A DNA stretch of 64,000 nt from Amycolatopsis granulosa (GTDB taxonomy: Bacteria > Actinomycetota > Actinomycetes > Mycobacteriales > Pseudonocardiaceae), in the NCBI RefSeq assembly GCF_011758745.1, contig NZ_JAANOV010000001.1:4216001-4280000 (forward strand), given 5' to 3'. The notes beneath the pieces are model-generated. The model made no database searches and had not been told where the DNA came from. It was given only the letters and a program-made list of their open reading frames with translations. Of the stretch, positions 55,589 through 63,982 are shown piece after piece. The translations under genes and the position numbers were made by a program. Within the stretch, counting starts at the first letter, position 1, and each line of letters begins with the position of its first letter.

Positions 55589-57340
55589 TCAGCCCTTCCG
55601 GATGCCCCATTCCTGCATGTTGTAGACCGGCCCGTCGAGGGTCGAGTTGTTGCGGACGTTGGCGATGTTGTCGTACAACGCGATGAAGGTCGGCTTCTGG
55701 TACAGCGGAAGCACGTAGGCGTCCTGGGTCATCAGCTGGTCGGACTGGTTGAGCTCGTCCGTCGCCTTGGCCTGGTCGGTCTCGGTGTTGGCCTGCGCGA
55801 TGAGGTTGTCGACCTGCGGGCTGCTGTACTTGCCGTAGTTGCTGGCGGAGTTCGAGACCCAGTTCTGCGCGGCGTTGCCGAACGGGAACGGCGAGGCGAC
55901 CCACGCGAACACGATCACGTCGAAGTCGCCGCTGCTGGTCGTCTTGCCCAGGGAGTCGGTCGGCACGATGTCGACCTTGACGCCCAGCTGGCTCGCGGCC
56001 TGCTGGAACAGCTCGCACTCGTTCTGGCGGATCTGGTTGCCCACCGTGTAGCGCATGCGCAGGGTCGGAATGGGCGCACCGCTGGGGTCGATCAGCTGGT
56101 TGCCCTGCAGCTTGTATCCGGCGCTGGTGAGGATCTGCTTCGCCTTGTTGATGTCACCGGAGCCCTGGCCGGTGGCGGACACGACGTCCTTGTAACCGTC
56201 CTGGCCCGGCACGAAGTTGTGGCTCCCCAGCGGCTTCACCTTGTTGGTGAACTGGCCGACGGTCTTGTTGATCATGGCCTGGACATCGACCGCGGTGAAC
56301 AGCGCCTCGCGCAGTGGCTTGTTGGCCAGCGCCGGGTTCTTCAGGTTGAAGTCGATGTGCTCCCAGGTCAGGCCGAGGCCGATGTAGGAGGACACGTTCG
56401 GGATGTTGCGCACCTGGTTGACCAGGTCGACCTGCGGCTGCGGGTACAGGACCTGCACCTCGTGGTTCTGCAGGGCCGTCGGCTCCTGCGAGGCGTCGGT
56501 GATGATCCGGAAGATCACGCGCGACAGGTGCGGCTTGGCGCCCCACCAGGCCGGGTTCGGCACCACCGTCAGCGACACGTTGTTCTGGAAGTTGTCCACC
56601 TTCCAGGGGCCGCCGGACCACGTCGGGACGGTCTCGCCGAACCACTTGTAAGCCGCGGCCAGGCCGGCCGGGCTGTTCAGGTCACCGTGCTGGGCGGCCA
56701 GGTGCGCGGGGTACATCGCACCGCTCGAGCTCCACAGGTTCTTCCAGTCGGTGTACGGCTTGGCGAAGGTCACGGTGACCGTCTTGCCGTTGTCCGAGCC
56801 GACCACCGAGGAGATCTGCTCGTAACCGGAGGTGTTGGCGGGCGCGCAGTCCGGGCAGTCCTTGCCGTTCTGGACCTTCCAGTTGTAGATGAAGTCGTCG
56901 GCGTTGATCGGGGTGCCGTCCGACCAGACCGCCTTCGGGTTGATCTTGTAGACCACCGTCTGCGGGTTAGTGCTGGTGATGTCCGCCGAGGTCACGAAGT
57001 CCTGGTTGAGGGCCGGCTTGAGGTCCGGGGTCGTGTAGAAGGCGTAGGGCAGGAAACCCTTGGTCACCAGCCCGGTCTCGAGGACGTTGCCTTCGGCCGA
57101 GGTCACGTTCCAGTTCGCGATGTTCTTCTCGATCGCCATCGTGACGTCACCGCCGTCCTGCAACTGGTCGGCGGCGGCCGAGTTGCAGGTGTTCGGGCTG
57201 GAGTCGCACTGGGCGAAGGTCTGCCCGGTCTGCACGCCGCTGTTGCCCCCACCGCCACCGCCGCACGCGGCGAGGACCAGCGCTGCGGTCGCGGCCAGCG
57301 CGCCGATACCGGCGGCGCGTGACTTCGTCTTCCCTAACAT
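55589..57340 (-). CDS. Peptide ABC importer substrate-binding lipoprotein
   Basis: 583 aa from ATG 57340 with AAGGAG upstream. Lipobox LVLAAC followed by a Gly run. Family 5 solute-binding landmarks are YKINPKAVWSDGTPINADDF, SGPWKV-type GGPWKVDNFQNNVSLTVV and IDFNLKNPALANKPLREALF, given in part. Residues 150-160 hold a small CPDC. It binds peptides or similar solutes for the four transport genes downstream and is expected to be made in excess of them. Confidence 0.93.
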   Translation of the reverse strand: MLGKTKSRAAGIGALAATAALVLAACGGGGGGNSGVQTGQTFAQCDSSPNTCNSAAADQLQDGGDVTMAIEKNIANWNVTSAEGNVLETGLVTKGFLPYAFYTTPDLKPALNQDFVTSADITSTNPQTVVYKINPKAVWSDGTPINADDFIYNWKVQNGKDCPDCAPANTSGYEQISSVVGSDNGKTVTVTFAKPYTDWKNLWSSSGAMYPAHLAAQHGDLNSPAGLAAAYKWFGETVPTWSGGPWKVDNFQNNVSLTVVPNPAWWGAKPHLSRVIFRIITDASQEPTALQNHEVQVLYPQPQVDLVNQVRNIPNVSSYIGLGLTWEHIDFNLKNPALANKPLREALFTAVDVQAMINKTVGQFTNKVKPLGSHNFVPGQDGYKDVVSATGQGSGDINKAKQILTSAGYKLQGNQLIDPSGAPIPTLRMRYTVGNQIRQNECELFQQAASQLGVKVDIVPTDSLGKTTSSGDFDVIVFAWVASPFPFGNAAQNWVSNSASNYGKYSSPQVDNLIAQANTETDQAKATDELNQSDQLMTQDAYVLPLYQKPTFIALYDNIANVRNNSTLDGPVYNMQEWGIRKG

Positions 57341-57673
57341 TCATTCTCCTTGCTCGACGCCGTCGTGGGTTCCGAGGCGGCCTCGTCCTGTGGCGGCGAA
57401 CTGTCGAGGTGATCGAGTTTGCTCACCGTAGTCGTGCAACGTAGGCAGAGGAACAGCTCGAGCGGCCACTCAGCGTGAGATTGTGATGGAACAGTGACGC
57501 GCGGTCTCTCACTCGAACGGGTGACGGAGGCCACCGCTCGTGGTTGCCGGACCTGCCCCCCGGAACTCGGCGCACGGCCACCCCTTCGTGGATATCCCCT
57601 GCTACGGCGCGGTGCGTAGCTCGGGGGAGAATAACCGACGGATCCCACTTTGTGGACCCCCGCGAAAGGACTA
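57341..57673. promoter_or_regulatory. Divergent upstream region of peptide importer and mshB
   Basis: No gene is supported here. A weak promoter for the importer is TTCCTC-17-TACGGT on the minus strand, with the -10 at 57430-57425, about 85 bp before the binding-protein ATG. Confidence 0.3.
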
Positions 57674-57689
57674 GTCACAAGCCTGTGAC
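57674..57689. promoter_or_regulatory. Inverted repeat upstream of mshB
   Basis: GTCACA-AGCC-TGTGAC lies just upstream of the expected -35 region of mshB, a usual activator position. Confidence 0.45.
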
Positions 57690-57713
57690 CACAACGCCAC
57701 ACAATCGCCGAAT

Positions 57714-57719
57714 TAACCT
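57714..57719 (+). promoter_or_regulatory. -10 box of leaderless mshB
   Basis: TAACCT ends 7 nt before GTG 57726. Confidence 0.6.
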
Positions 57720-57725
57720 GATCCC

Positions 57726-58556
57726 GTGACCGCTACTGCTGACCGCCGGCTTCTCCTCGTGCACGCCCACCCCGACGACGAGAGCATCACCACCGGTGGG
57801 ACCATCGCCCGCTACGCCGCCGAAGGGGTCGACGTGACCCTGGTGACCTGCACACTTGGCGAGGAGGGGGAGATCATTCCGAAGGGTCTGGACCAGCTTG
57901 GCGCGTGGGCGGGGGACCAGCTGGGCGGCTACCGCTCCGGCGAGCTGGCGGCGGCCGGCCGGGCGCTGGGGTTGACCCGGCAGTGTTTTCTGGGGGGTAT
58001 CGGCCGGTGGCGTGATTCGGGCATGGCGGGCACGCCGTCGGCGGAGCACCCGCGTGCCTTTTCCGGAGGAGATCCACATGCGCAGGCGGCCCAGTTGCGG
58101 GCCGTTCTGGACGAGGTGCGGCCCCAGGTGGTCGTCACCTACGACGCCGTCGGCGGGTACGGGCACCCGGACCACATCCGGGCACACGCAGTAACCATGA
58201 TCGCGGTCGGGGATGCCCCGTACGTGCGACGCGTCTTCCACATCGCCGCCTCCCGCGAGGCGCTCGCCCGCGGCGTCGCGCGGTTGCGCGCGGAGCACGG
58301 CCTGTCGTGGCGGTTGCCGGCCGAGGGCGAGCTGCCCACCACCCCGGACGAGGAGATCACCACCGCGATCGACGTGCGCGACCACCTCGATGCCAAGATC
58401 GCCGCACTGGCGGCGCACGAGACGCAGGTCAGCGTGCGCCCGCCGGCGTTCGCGCTGTCCAACGGCATCGCGCAGCCGATCGGCGAGGTCGAGCACTACG
58501 TCCTCGTGCACGGCCCGGCCGAAGGTGCCGGGCACGACCTGTTCGGAGGGCTGTAG
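57726..58556 (+). CDS. mshB: GlcNAc-Ins deacetylase of mycothiol synthesis
   Basis: 276 aa from GTG 57726. The zinc site is HAHPDDES (H15, D18) with the third His in GGYGHPDHIRAH near residue 145; GEEGEIIPK and FLGGIGRWRDSGMAGT in part are typical of MshB. It deacetylates 1-O-myo-inosityl-GlcNAc, the second specific step towards mycothiol, the low-molecular thiol of actinomycetes. The small membrane protein gene begins directly after its stop, as Rv1171 follows Rv1170. Confidence 0.94.
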   Translation: MTATADRRLLLVHAHPDDESITTGGTIARYAAEGVDVTLVTCTLGEEGEIIPKGLDQLGAWAGDQLGGYRSGELAAAGRALGLTRQCFLGGIGRWRDSGMAGTPSAEHPRAFSGGDPHAQAAQLRAVLDEVRPQVVVTYDAVGGYGHPDHIRAHAVTMIAVGDAPYVRRVFHIAASREALARGVARLRAEHGLSWRLPAEGELPTTPDEEITTAIDVRDHLDAKIAALAAHETQVSVRPPAFALSNGIAQPIGEVEHYVLVHGPAEGAGHDLFGGL

Positions 58557-58928
58557 GTGTCCAGGCTGGTGCTCGTGCTGCTGGTGATCGACGCGGCGCT
58601 GCTGGCGGTGCTCGAGCTGTTCTTCCTGCCGCTCCGCATCGCCGGGACGATCCCGTTCCCGGTCACCGCGCTGGTCGCGGCGGTCACCACCCCGCTGCTG
58701 GTGCGGCTCGCCGGACGGCTCGTCGCGCCACGCGCGGCGTTTGCACCGCTTGTCGTGTGGGTACTGGTGGTGGTGATCGTCGGGTTGTTCGGGCCCGGCG
58801 GTGATCTCGTGCTGCTGCAGGACTGGCGGGCGTTGCTGCTCATCGCCGGCGGGGCACTCCCCGCGGCCATGAGCCTGGGCGGCGTGCTCGCCCTCCCGTC
58901 GAAGAGAGGTGCTGCCGGTCGTGGGTGA
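58557..58928 (+). CDS. Conserved membrane protein (Rv1171-like position)
   Basis: 123 aa from GTG 58557, immediately after the mshB stop. Four hydrophobic helices cover nearly all of it (LVLLVIDAALLAVLELFFLP, FPVTALVAAVTTPLLVRLA, PLVVWVLVVVIVGLFG, ALLLIAGGALPAAMSLGGVL). The arginine between them is sparse. No function is known. It is co-transcribed with mshB and overlaps the next gene. Confidence 0.75.
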   Translation: MSRLVLVLLVIDAALLAVLELFFLPLRIAGTIPFPVTALVAAVTTPLLVRLAGRLVAPRAAFAPLVVWVLVVVIVGLFGPGGDLVLLQDWRALLLIAGGALPAAMSLGGVLALPSKRGAAGRG

Positions 58929-59631
58929 AGCGATATCCGATCGCCAGGTCGTCGCCGTACTGCGCCCGGTCGTGCGTGCGTCCGGTCCCGTGCTGCACGC
59001 GTTGCGCACGCCCGGCCGCCTGGAAGGACTGGCGTCGGTCCGGGTACCGGGATCGGCCGCGTGGGAGGCGACGGACCGCGCGGGGCACGTGGACTGGTGG
59101 GTCAACCGGCTGGGCCGGCTGACCGCGCTGGTCACCGCGATCCCCGGGCTCGGCGGCGCGCTCGCCGACCGGCTGCCGGTGCAGGACGCGCTCGGCACGG
59201 CCGCGCAGGCGCTGCTGCTCACCGCGATCGCGGAGGAGTACGGCGTGCGCGACATCGGTGACAAGGTGCGGCTGGTCGCGTGGGTGCTGTTCGGCCGGGA
59301 CATCGACGCGGCGCTGGCCGCGGGCAAGCACGACGAGTACGACCCGGCCGAGGAGGACGCCGAGACCGCGAAGCTGGCCGGCGAGTTCTCGCAGATGGAG
59401 CACCGGCCGCGGCGGATCTCGCTCAAGTCGGCGGGCAAGACGCTGTGGCGGATGGGCCGCGCGCTCATGGCGATCACCGGCGAGCTGGAGAAGCGCCCGC
59501 ACGGCCGGTTCTACCACCGCGCCGTGGGGATGCTGCCGGTGGTCGGTGTGGTCGGGGACTACCTGGGCGAGCGCAGCGGGCTCAAACGGGTCCGCCGCCG
59601 CGCGGACGACTGGCTGGCCCGCGCGGCCTGA
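58921..59631 (+). CDS. EcsC-like protein of unknown function
   Basis: 236 aa from GTG 58921, after GAAGAGAGG; it overlaps the previous stop by 8 bp. The centre (DALGTAAQALLLTAIAEEYG, then LVAWVLFGRDID) resembles the EcsC family's IAxxYG region, and the C-terminal MLPVVGVVGDYLGERSGLKR would fit its membrane-associating helices. Resemblance is faint and rests on pattern only. An acidic stretch (DEYDPAEEDAETAK) lies near residue 140. Confidence 0.6.
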   Translation: MGEAISDRQVVAVLRPVVRASGPVLHALRTPGRLEGLASVRVPGSAAWEATDRAGHVDWWVNRLGRLTALVTAIPGLGGALADRLPVQDALGTAAQALLLTAIAEEYGVRDIGDKVRLVAWVLFGRDIDAALAAGKHDEYDPAEEDAETAKLAGEFSQMEHRPRRISLKSAGKTLWRMGRALMAITGELEKRPHGRFYHRAVGMLPVVGVVGDYLGERSGLKRVRRRADDWLARAA

Positions 59632-59634
59632 CGC

Positions 59635-60396
59635 CTACCGCCAGAACTGGAAGGTCTGGCCGCCGAGCCGTGCCATGTAGGCGTTGCCGCCGCACACCCC
59701 GTAGAGCCAGTACACGACTTCCCAGAACGTGGCGCCGACGGTGGGTACCGCGAACAGCAGGGCGAACAGGATCAGCGGAGCCCAGGGGCGGGCCTTCGCG
59801 CCGAACTCGCGCGCGTCGGGGGACAGGTAGGGCTCGATCGCGCCGTACCCGTCCAGGCCCGGCACCGGCAGGATGTTCAGCACGAACGTCGCGATCTGCA
59901 GCAGGGACAGGAACGACAGTCCGATGAACAGGGTGACCGGCATCGGCACCAGCTGCACCACCACGGCCAGCGCGATGCCGAACAGCAGGTTCGTCAGGGG
60001 GCCGGCCAGCGAGGTCCAGGACGCGAACGCGCGGTTGCGCAGTGCCCACCGGTTGATCCACACCGCGCCGCCGGGGAGCGGGATCCCGCCGATGAGGAGG
60101 AAGAGCAGCGGCAGCAGCAGGGACAGGACCGGGTCGGTGTAACGGCGGACGTCCATGTTCAGGTAGCCCTTGGAAACGACCTCGTAGTCACCCCCTTTGT
60201 AGGCCACGAAGGCGTGCCCGAACTCGTGCAGCGTGAGGGACAGCGCCCATCCGCCGACGACGAGGATGAAGACGCCCGCCACCGTCATGGTGTCGTCGGT
60301 GCGGGGCTCGCCGAACGCCGCGAGTAGGCCACCCACCACGGTGAGTGCGAGAATGCCGAAGAAGACGGGACTGGGTCGGACCGCGGATCGTTGCAC
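59635..60396 (-). CDS. M50-family site-2 membrane metalloprotease
   Basis: 253 aa from GTG 60396. Zinc-binding HEFGH at residues 57-61 inside a membrane helix, with the third ligand D182 in NILPVPGLDGYGAIEP. Six helices. It belongs to the short, PDZ-less M50B group. Such intramembrane proteases cut membrane-bound regulators; no anti-sigma partner is encoded next to it. It converges on the EcsC-like gene with 3 bp between stops. Confidence 0.9.
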   Translation of the reverse strand: MQRSAVRPSPVFFGILALTVVGGLLAAFGEPRTDDTMTVAGVFILVVGGWALSLTLHEFGHAFVAYKGGDYEVVSKGYLNMDVRRYTDPVLSLLLPLLFLLIGGIPLPGGAVWINRWALRNRAFASWTSLAGPLTNLLFGIALAVVVQLVPMPVTLFIGLSFLSLLQIATFVLNILPVPGLDGYGAIEPYLSPDAREFGAKARPWAPLILFALLFAVPTVGATFWEVVYWLYGVCGGNAYMARLGGQTFQFWR

Positions 60397-60487
60397 GTGG
60401 TCCAGTCTCCCGCATCCCGGCGAGTTGATGTTCGGCGTGTCCGCTTGCGCACCGGGCGGGAAGCATCCCCCAACCTCGCTACTCCGC

Positions 60488-60516
60488 TTGACCTAGCCTC
60501 ATTACACGGGTGTAAT
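60488..60516 (+). promoter_or_regulatory. whmD: whmD promoter overlapped by a 16-bp palindrome
   Basis: TTGACC (60488-60493), 17 bases, TGTAAT (60511-60516) make a near-ideal housekeeping promoter. ATTACACGGGTGTAAT (60501-60516), two 7-nt arms around GG, covers the spacer and the -10, so a bound protein would block it. Confidence 0.7.
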
Positions 60517-60609
60517 CACAGTGCTGTTATTCGTTGCTGCAAGGGGGCGACGGGTACGGCGATGCAAGACCGCCAGCCTGGGGAGTGCGTGGAAGCAGAG
60601 GAGGCGGAC

Positions 60610-60933
60610 GTGCGGTTGGAATCCGGCGGAAGGGATTGGGGGAACGTCGTGGAGTGGCGAGAAGGCCCAGAGGTGGAGCTGGGCGAGCTCGTCGACCTCT
60701 TCGACAACGACGAGCCCCCCGAGTGGCAGGACCGCGCCCTGTGCGCGCAAACCGACCCGGAGGCGTTCTTCCCGGAGAAGGGCGGCTCGACCCGTGAGGC
60801 GAAGCGAATCTGCCAGGGCTGCGAAGTGAAGGGCGAATGCCTGGAGTACGCGCTGGCCCACGACGAGCGCTTCGGCATCTGGGGCGGTCTGTCCGAACGG
60901 GAGCGTCGCAAGCTCAAAAAGCGGGCCGTCTAA
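60610..60933 (+). CDS. whmD: WhiB-family Fe-S regulator, WhmD/WhiB2 type
   Basis: 107 aa from GTG 60610, chosen for GAGGAGG upstream; an ATG at 60562 gives 123 aa. The four cluster cysteines are C45 (ALCAQTDPEAFFPEKGG), C68, C71 and C77 (RICQGCEVKGEC), with the GIWGG turn at 89-93 and the basic tail RERRKLKKRAV. The wording is that of mycobacterial WhiB2/WhmD, a regulator of septation, and Streptomyces WhiB. Its [4Fe-4S] cluster binds in the cytoplasm and it contacts the primary sigma factor. Confidence 0.93.
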   Translation: MRLESGGRDWGNVVEWREGPEVELGELVDLFDNDEPPEWQDRALCAQTDPEAFFPEKGGSTREAKRICQGCEVKGECLEYALAHDERFGIWGGLSERERRKLKKRAV

Positions 60934-61013
60934 AGGGATTTCACGCCTGCTTCACAACGGGGTGGCAGGTCTGTGGCTGCTCGTGCAGTGCGCGGGGTGA
61001 CTCCCGGCTCGGC

Positions 61014-61019
61014 TAGGCT
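61014..61019 (+). promoter_or_regulatory. -10 box for the large membrane protein
   Basis: TAGGCT, about 48 nt before TTG 61068. Confidence 0.35.
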
Positions 61020-61067
61020 GGCGCGGCAGAAGATCCGCATCGGTCGCCGCCGCCCACTGGAGAAGCC

Positions 61068-63005
61068 TTGCCCGACAACGTGAATGTCCCGGACAAGACC
61101 TCGGCGGTGGCCAGGAACGCCCCTGTGGCGGGCGTTTTCGTGGTGCTCGCCGCGCTGGCACTGTCGGTGAACGCGGGACGGCTCGGGTTGGACCTCGCCG
61201 GCGGACGGCTGTTGCCGGCCGGTTCGCTGAGCGAGGTCTGGTCGGCCTACCTCGCGAACTGGCACCCCGTCGGCGGCGGCACCGCGAGTGCGCCACCTGC
61301 CGCGCTGGCGGTGCTCGGGATCTTCGGCGCGCTCTGCACCCCGCACGGTTTCGTGTCCGTGCTGATGATCGCCGACGCTCCGCTCGCCGGGGTGTCGTCG
61401 TACTTCGCGACGCGCCGGCTGCCGGTGCAGCCGTGGGTGCGGGCGGTGGCCGCCGGTGCCTACGGGCTGCTGCCGGCCGCGACCGCCGCGGTCGCGCAGG
61501 GCCGGCTCGACGTCGTGGCGGCCCACATCCTGCTGCCGCCGGTGATCGCCGGGATCGCCGGTGTACTGGCCGGTCCGGGGCAGCGCTGGCTGCATTCGTC
61601 GTCGTTGTGCGCGCTCGGCCTCGCCGCGCTCGGCGCGTTCTCGCCGCTGGCGCACCTGCTGGCGCTCACCGGTCTGGTCGCCGGGTTCGTGGTGCTGCCC
61701 TCGGCCGCGCCGTTGGTCAAGCGGGCCGCGGCGGTGGTCATCGTGGTGCTGGTGCCGCTGGCGCTGCTGATGCCGTGGCCGACCGTGCTGGTCAACCACC
61801 CGGCGCTGGTGCTGCACGGGCTGAGCGGCCCCGGTGATCCGGTCACCGCGGGCGAACTGGCCGGGCTGGACCCGGGCGGCGCCGGGGCGTGGCCGGCCGG
61901 GCTCGCCGTGCTGCTGGCCGCCGTGATCGCGTTCGCGGTGCGGCCCGGGCGCGCGGCCGCGGCGGGTCTTGCGGTGGTGGTGCTGGGGATCGCGGGCCTG
62001 GCGCTGGTGCGGCTGGTCGCCGTGACGCCCCTGCAGGGCGGGCCGGTGTCGGCGGGGTTCGCCGGGGTGCCGCTGCTGGTCGTCGGGGCCGGGCTGCTGT
62101 GGATCGTGCTGTCCGCCTGCCGTGGCGACCTGGGTAAACCCGTGCTGGCCGGTGGGGCGGTGCTGGTCGTCGCGCTGGCCGTGGGCGTCGTGGTGGCCGG
62201 CAGCGGTGGGCCGCTGCGGTCCGGCGGTCCGGCGCTGGCCCCGGACCAGGCCGACGAGCTGGCGCGCACCGGCCGGTCGGTCCTGGTCCTCGGCGGGGGT
62301 GGGACACCCGCGATGCAGACGGGCGGCCGGATGCCCCGGTTCGGCGACGAGCAGCTGGCGGTGAGCCCGGCAACGCCCGCGCGCCTCGCGGACTGGCAGG
62401 AAGCGCTGACGGCTGCGGATCCGGGACGCATCCGGGCGGCGCTGTCCGGCGCCGCGGCGTCCGGCGCGTTGTTCGTGGTGCTCCCGGCGGGCACGGAGCC
62501 CGGCCCGATCGTGGCGAGCGCCCCCGCCCTCGCGTCCGCGGTCGCGCCGGCCAGCGACGGCCGGGCCGTGCTGCGGTTGCTGGAGCCCGCTGGCCAGGTC
62601 GTGCTGATCCCGCCCGGGGTGGCCCGGCAGGCGGTGACGTCCCAGGCCCCGGCGAGCACCCTGGGCGTGACACCGGTGGACGCGCGGCTGCCCGACGTGC
62701 GGGTGCGCGTATCGGACGGGGTGCCCGGACGGCTGCTGGTGCTGGCCGCCGAGTACGAGGACGGCTGGCGCGCCCGGGTCGACGGCCGCGCGGTGCCGGT
62801 CGTGCCGGCGTGGGGGCACCAGGTGGCGGTCGCGGTGCCGACCGCGCAGGCGGACGTGACCGTGGAGCACCCCGCCACCCTGCGGGACGTGCTGTTGCTG
62901 GTCCAGGTAGCGGCTGCGTTGTTCACCCTGCTCACCGCGGTGCCGACCGGGATCGGTGCGGCTCGCCCGCGGCGGCCGCAGCCGGTGGGGACGGCCGGAT
63001 CGTGA
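61068..63005 (+). CDS. Large membrane protein, GT2-associated C-terminal type
   Basis: 645 aa from TTG 61068 (GGAG five bases upstream); GTG 61080 is the alternative. About ten helices fill residues 20-400, starting with VFVVLAALALSVNAG and WSAYLANWHPVGGGTASAPP, followed by a 200-residue extracytoplasmic domain (from LAPDQADELARTG) and a last helix near 610. The same membrane plus C-terminal block occurs at the end of large actinobacterial family 2 glycosyltransferases, but no catalytic GT2 domain precedes it. It probably serves envelope glycan assembly or transport; this is inference. Confidence 0.68.
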   Translation: MPDNVNVPDKTSAVARNAPVAGVFVVLAALALSVNAGRLGLDLAGGRLLPAGSLSEVWSAYLANWHPVGGGTASAPPAALAVLGIFGALCTPHGFVSVLMIADAPLAGVSSYFATRRLPVQPWVRAVAAGAYGLLPAATAAVAQGRLDVVAAHILLPPVIAGIAGVLAGPGQRWLHSSSLCALGLAALGAFSPLAHLLALTGLVAGFVVLPSAAPLVKRAAAVVIVVLVPLALLMPWPTVLVNHPALVLHGLSGPGDPVTAGELAGLDPGGAGAWPAGLAVLLAAVIAFAVRPGRAAAAGLAVVVLGIAGLALVRLVAVTPLQGGPVSAGFAGVPLLVVGAGLLWIVLSACRGDLGKPVLAGGAVLVVALAVGVVVAGSGGPLRSGGPALAPDQADELARTGRSVLVLGGGGTPAMQTGGRMPRFGDEQLAVSPATPARLADWQEALTAADPGRIRAALSGAAASGALFVVLPAGTEPGPIVASAPALASAVAPASDGRAVLRLLEPAGQVVLIPPGVARQAVTSQAPASTLGVTPVDARLPDVRVRVSDGVPGRLLVLAAEYEDGWRARVDGRAVPVVPAWGHQVAVAVPTAQADVTVEHPATLRDVLLLVQVAAALFTLLTAVPTGIGAARPRRPQPVGTAGS

Positions 63006-63015
63006 GCGGCGGGAG

Positions 63016-63480
63016 CTACTCGCCCTCGATGACGTCCGGTTCGACGCCCAGGTAACCCGCCACCTGCTCGACCAGCACGTCGTGCACCAGGTCCGCCAGT
63101 TCGCCCGGGTCCTTGGCGCGCGCCTCGAGGGGCCGGCGGTACAGCACGATCCGCGCGCGCGTCGGCAGGCCCGTCCGGTCGACACCCGCCGGGACCAGCC
63201 GGGACAGCGGCACGGCCCCGTCGTGCAGCACCCCGTCGTCCTCGGGGGCACCGCCGCCGCGGATCTCCGGGACGTCGTCGACCGCGACGTCGAGCTTCGT
63301 CAGCTGGTCCCGCCACCGGGCCTCGATCGGCTCCAGCGCGTCGAGCACGAGCTGGTCGAACTTCTCCGCACGGCTGGCCGCGGCGGGCAGGCTCGCCGGG
63401 TACAGCGGCCCGCGCAGCCCGCGACCGTGCCGGTCCCGGCGGACACGCCGCCGATGCCGGGAACTTCGAGCCATGGACAC
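63016..63480 (-). CDS. Metallopeptidase-family protein (Rv3259-like) with degenerate motif
   Basis: 154 aa. GTG 63480 is preferred as a leaderless start; ATG 63474 is two codons in. A basic N-terminus is followed by FDQLVLDALEPIEARW, IVLYRRPLEARAKDPGELAD and VHDVLVEQVAGYLGVEPDVI. Members of this zincin-like group normally carry HExxH; here the place holds HDVLVEQVAGYLG, lacking the Glu next to the first His, so peptidase activity is doubtful. It is divergent from DUF3499 as in the M. tuberculosis Rv3259/Rv3258c pair. Confidence 0.82.
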   Translation of the reverse strand: MSMARSSRHRRRVRRDRHGRGLRGPLYPASLPAAASRAEKFDQLVLDALEPIEARWRDQLTKLDVAVDDVPEIRGGGAPEDDGVLHDGAVPLSRLVPAGVDRTGLPTRARIVLYRRPLEARAKDPGELADLVHDVLVEQVAGYLGVEPDVIEGE

Positions 63481-63487
63481 ATCCGGA

Positions 63488-63493
63488 AGGTTA
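63488..63493 (-). promoter_or_regulatory. -10 box of the metallopeptidase-like gene
   Basis: TAACCT on the minus strand ends 8 nt before GTG 63480. Confidence 0.55.
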
Positions 63494-63556
63494 CGCGTTG
63501 GCCTCGGCCCGTGGCGTCCACCGGTGCGCCTGCGCGCAGTTGCCGGGGGGAAGCGC

Positions 63557-63562
63557 TATCGT
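63557..63562 (+). promoter_or_regulatory. -10 box of the DUF3499 gene
   Basis: TATCGT ends 9 nt before GTG 63571. Confidence 0.5.
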
Positions 63563-63570
63563 CTGCGATC

Positions 63571-63927
63571 GTGTCGAGCGTACGAAAGTGTTCGCGAACG
63601 GGGTGCCTGAACCCGGCCGTCGCCACGCTTACCTACGCCTACAGCGATTCGACCGCGGTGGTCGGTCCCCTCGCGACGGCGTCCGAGCCGCATTCCTACG
63701 ACCTGTGCGAGGAACACGCGCTCCGGCTGACCGCACCCCGGGGCTGGGAGGTCGTCCGGCACGAGGGCGAGTTCGCCGCGCCGGACCGCTCCGACGACGA
63801 GCTCACGGCGCTGGCCGAGGCCGTCCGTGAGGCGGGCCGGTCCGACAGACCCGCCCCACCACCGGAACCGGAGAGCTCCTCCGGTCGGCGTGGGCACCTG
63901 CGGGTGCTGCCCGACCCGATCTCGTAG
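63571..63927 (+). CDS. DUF3499 zinc-ribbon-like protein
   Basis: 118 aa from GTG 63571 (VSSVRKCSRTGCLNPAVATL). Cysteines in RKCSRTGC and the DLCEEHALRL motif form a probable zinc ribbon in the first half; the second half is acidic and disordered, ending RGHLRVLPDPIS. DUF3499 is conserved across actinomycetes (Rv3258c) next to phosphomannomutase manB, but its function is unknown. Confidence 0.88.
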   Translation: MSSVRKCSRTGCLNPAVATLTYAYSDSTAVVGPLATASEPHSYDLCEEHALRLTAPRGWEVVRHEGEFAAPDRSDDELTALAEAVREAGRSDRPAPPPEPESSSGRRGHLRVLPDPIS

Positions 63928-63982
63928 GTCACGCCGCATCCGCCCCGTGTTCCCCCGGTAGGCTCTCGGGTATCCGCAGTCC

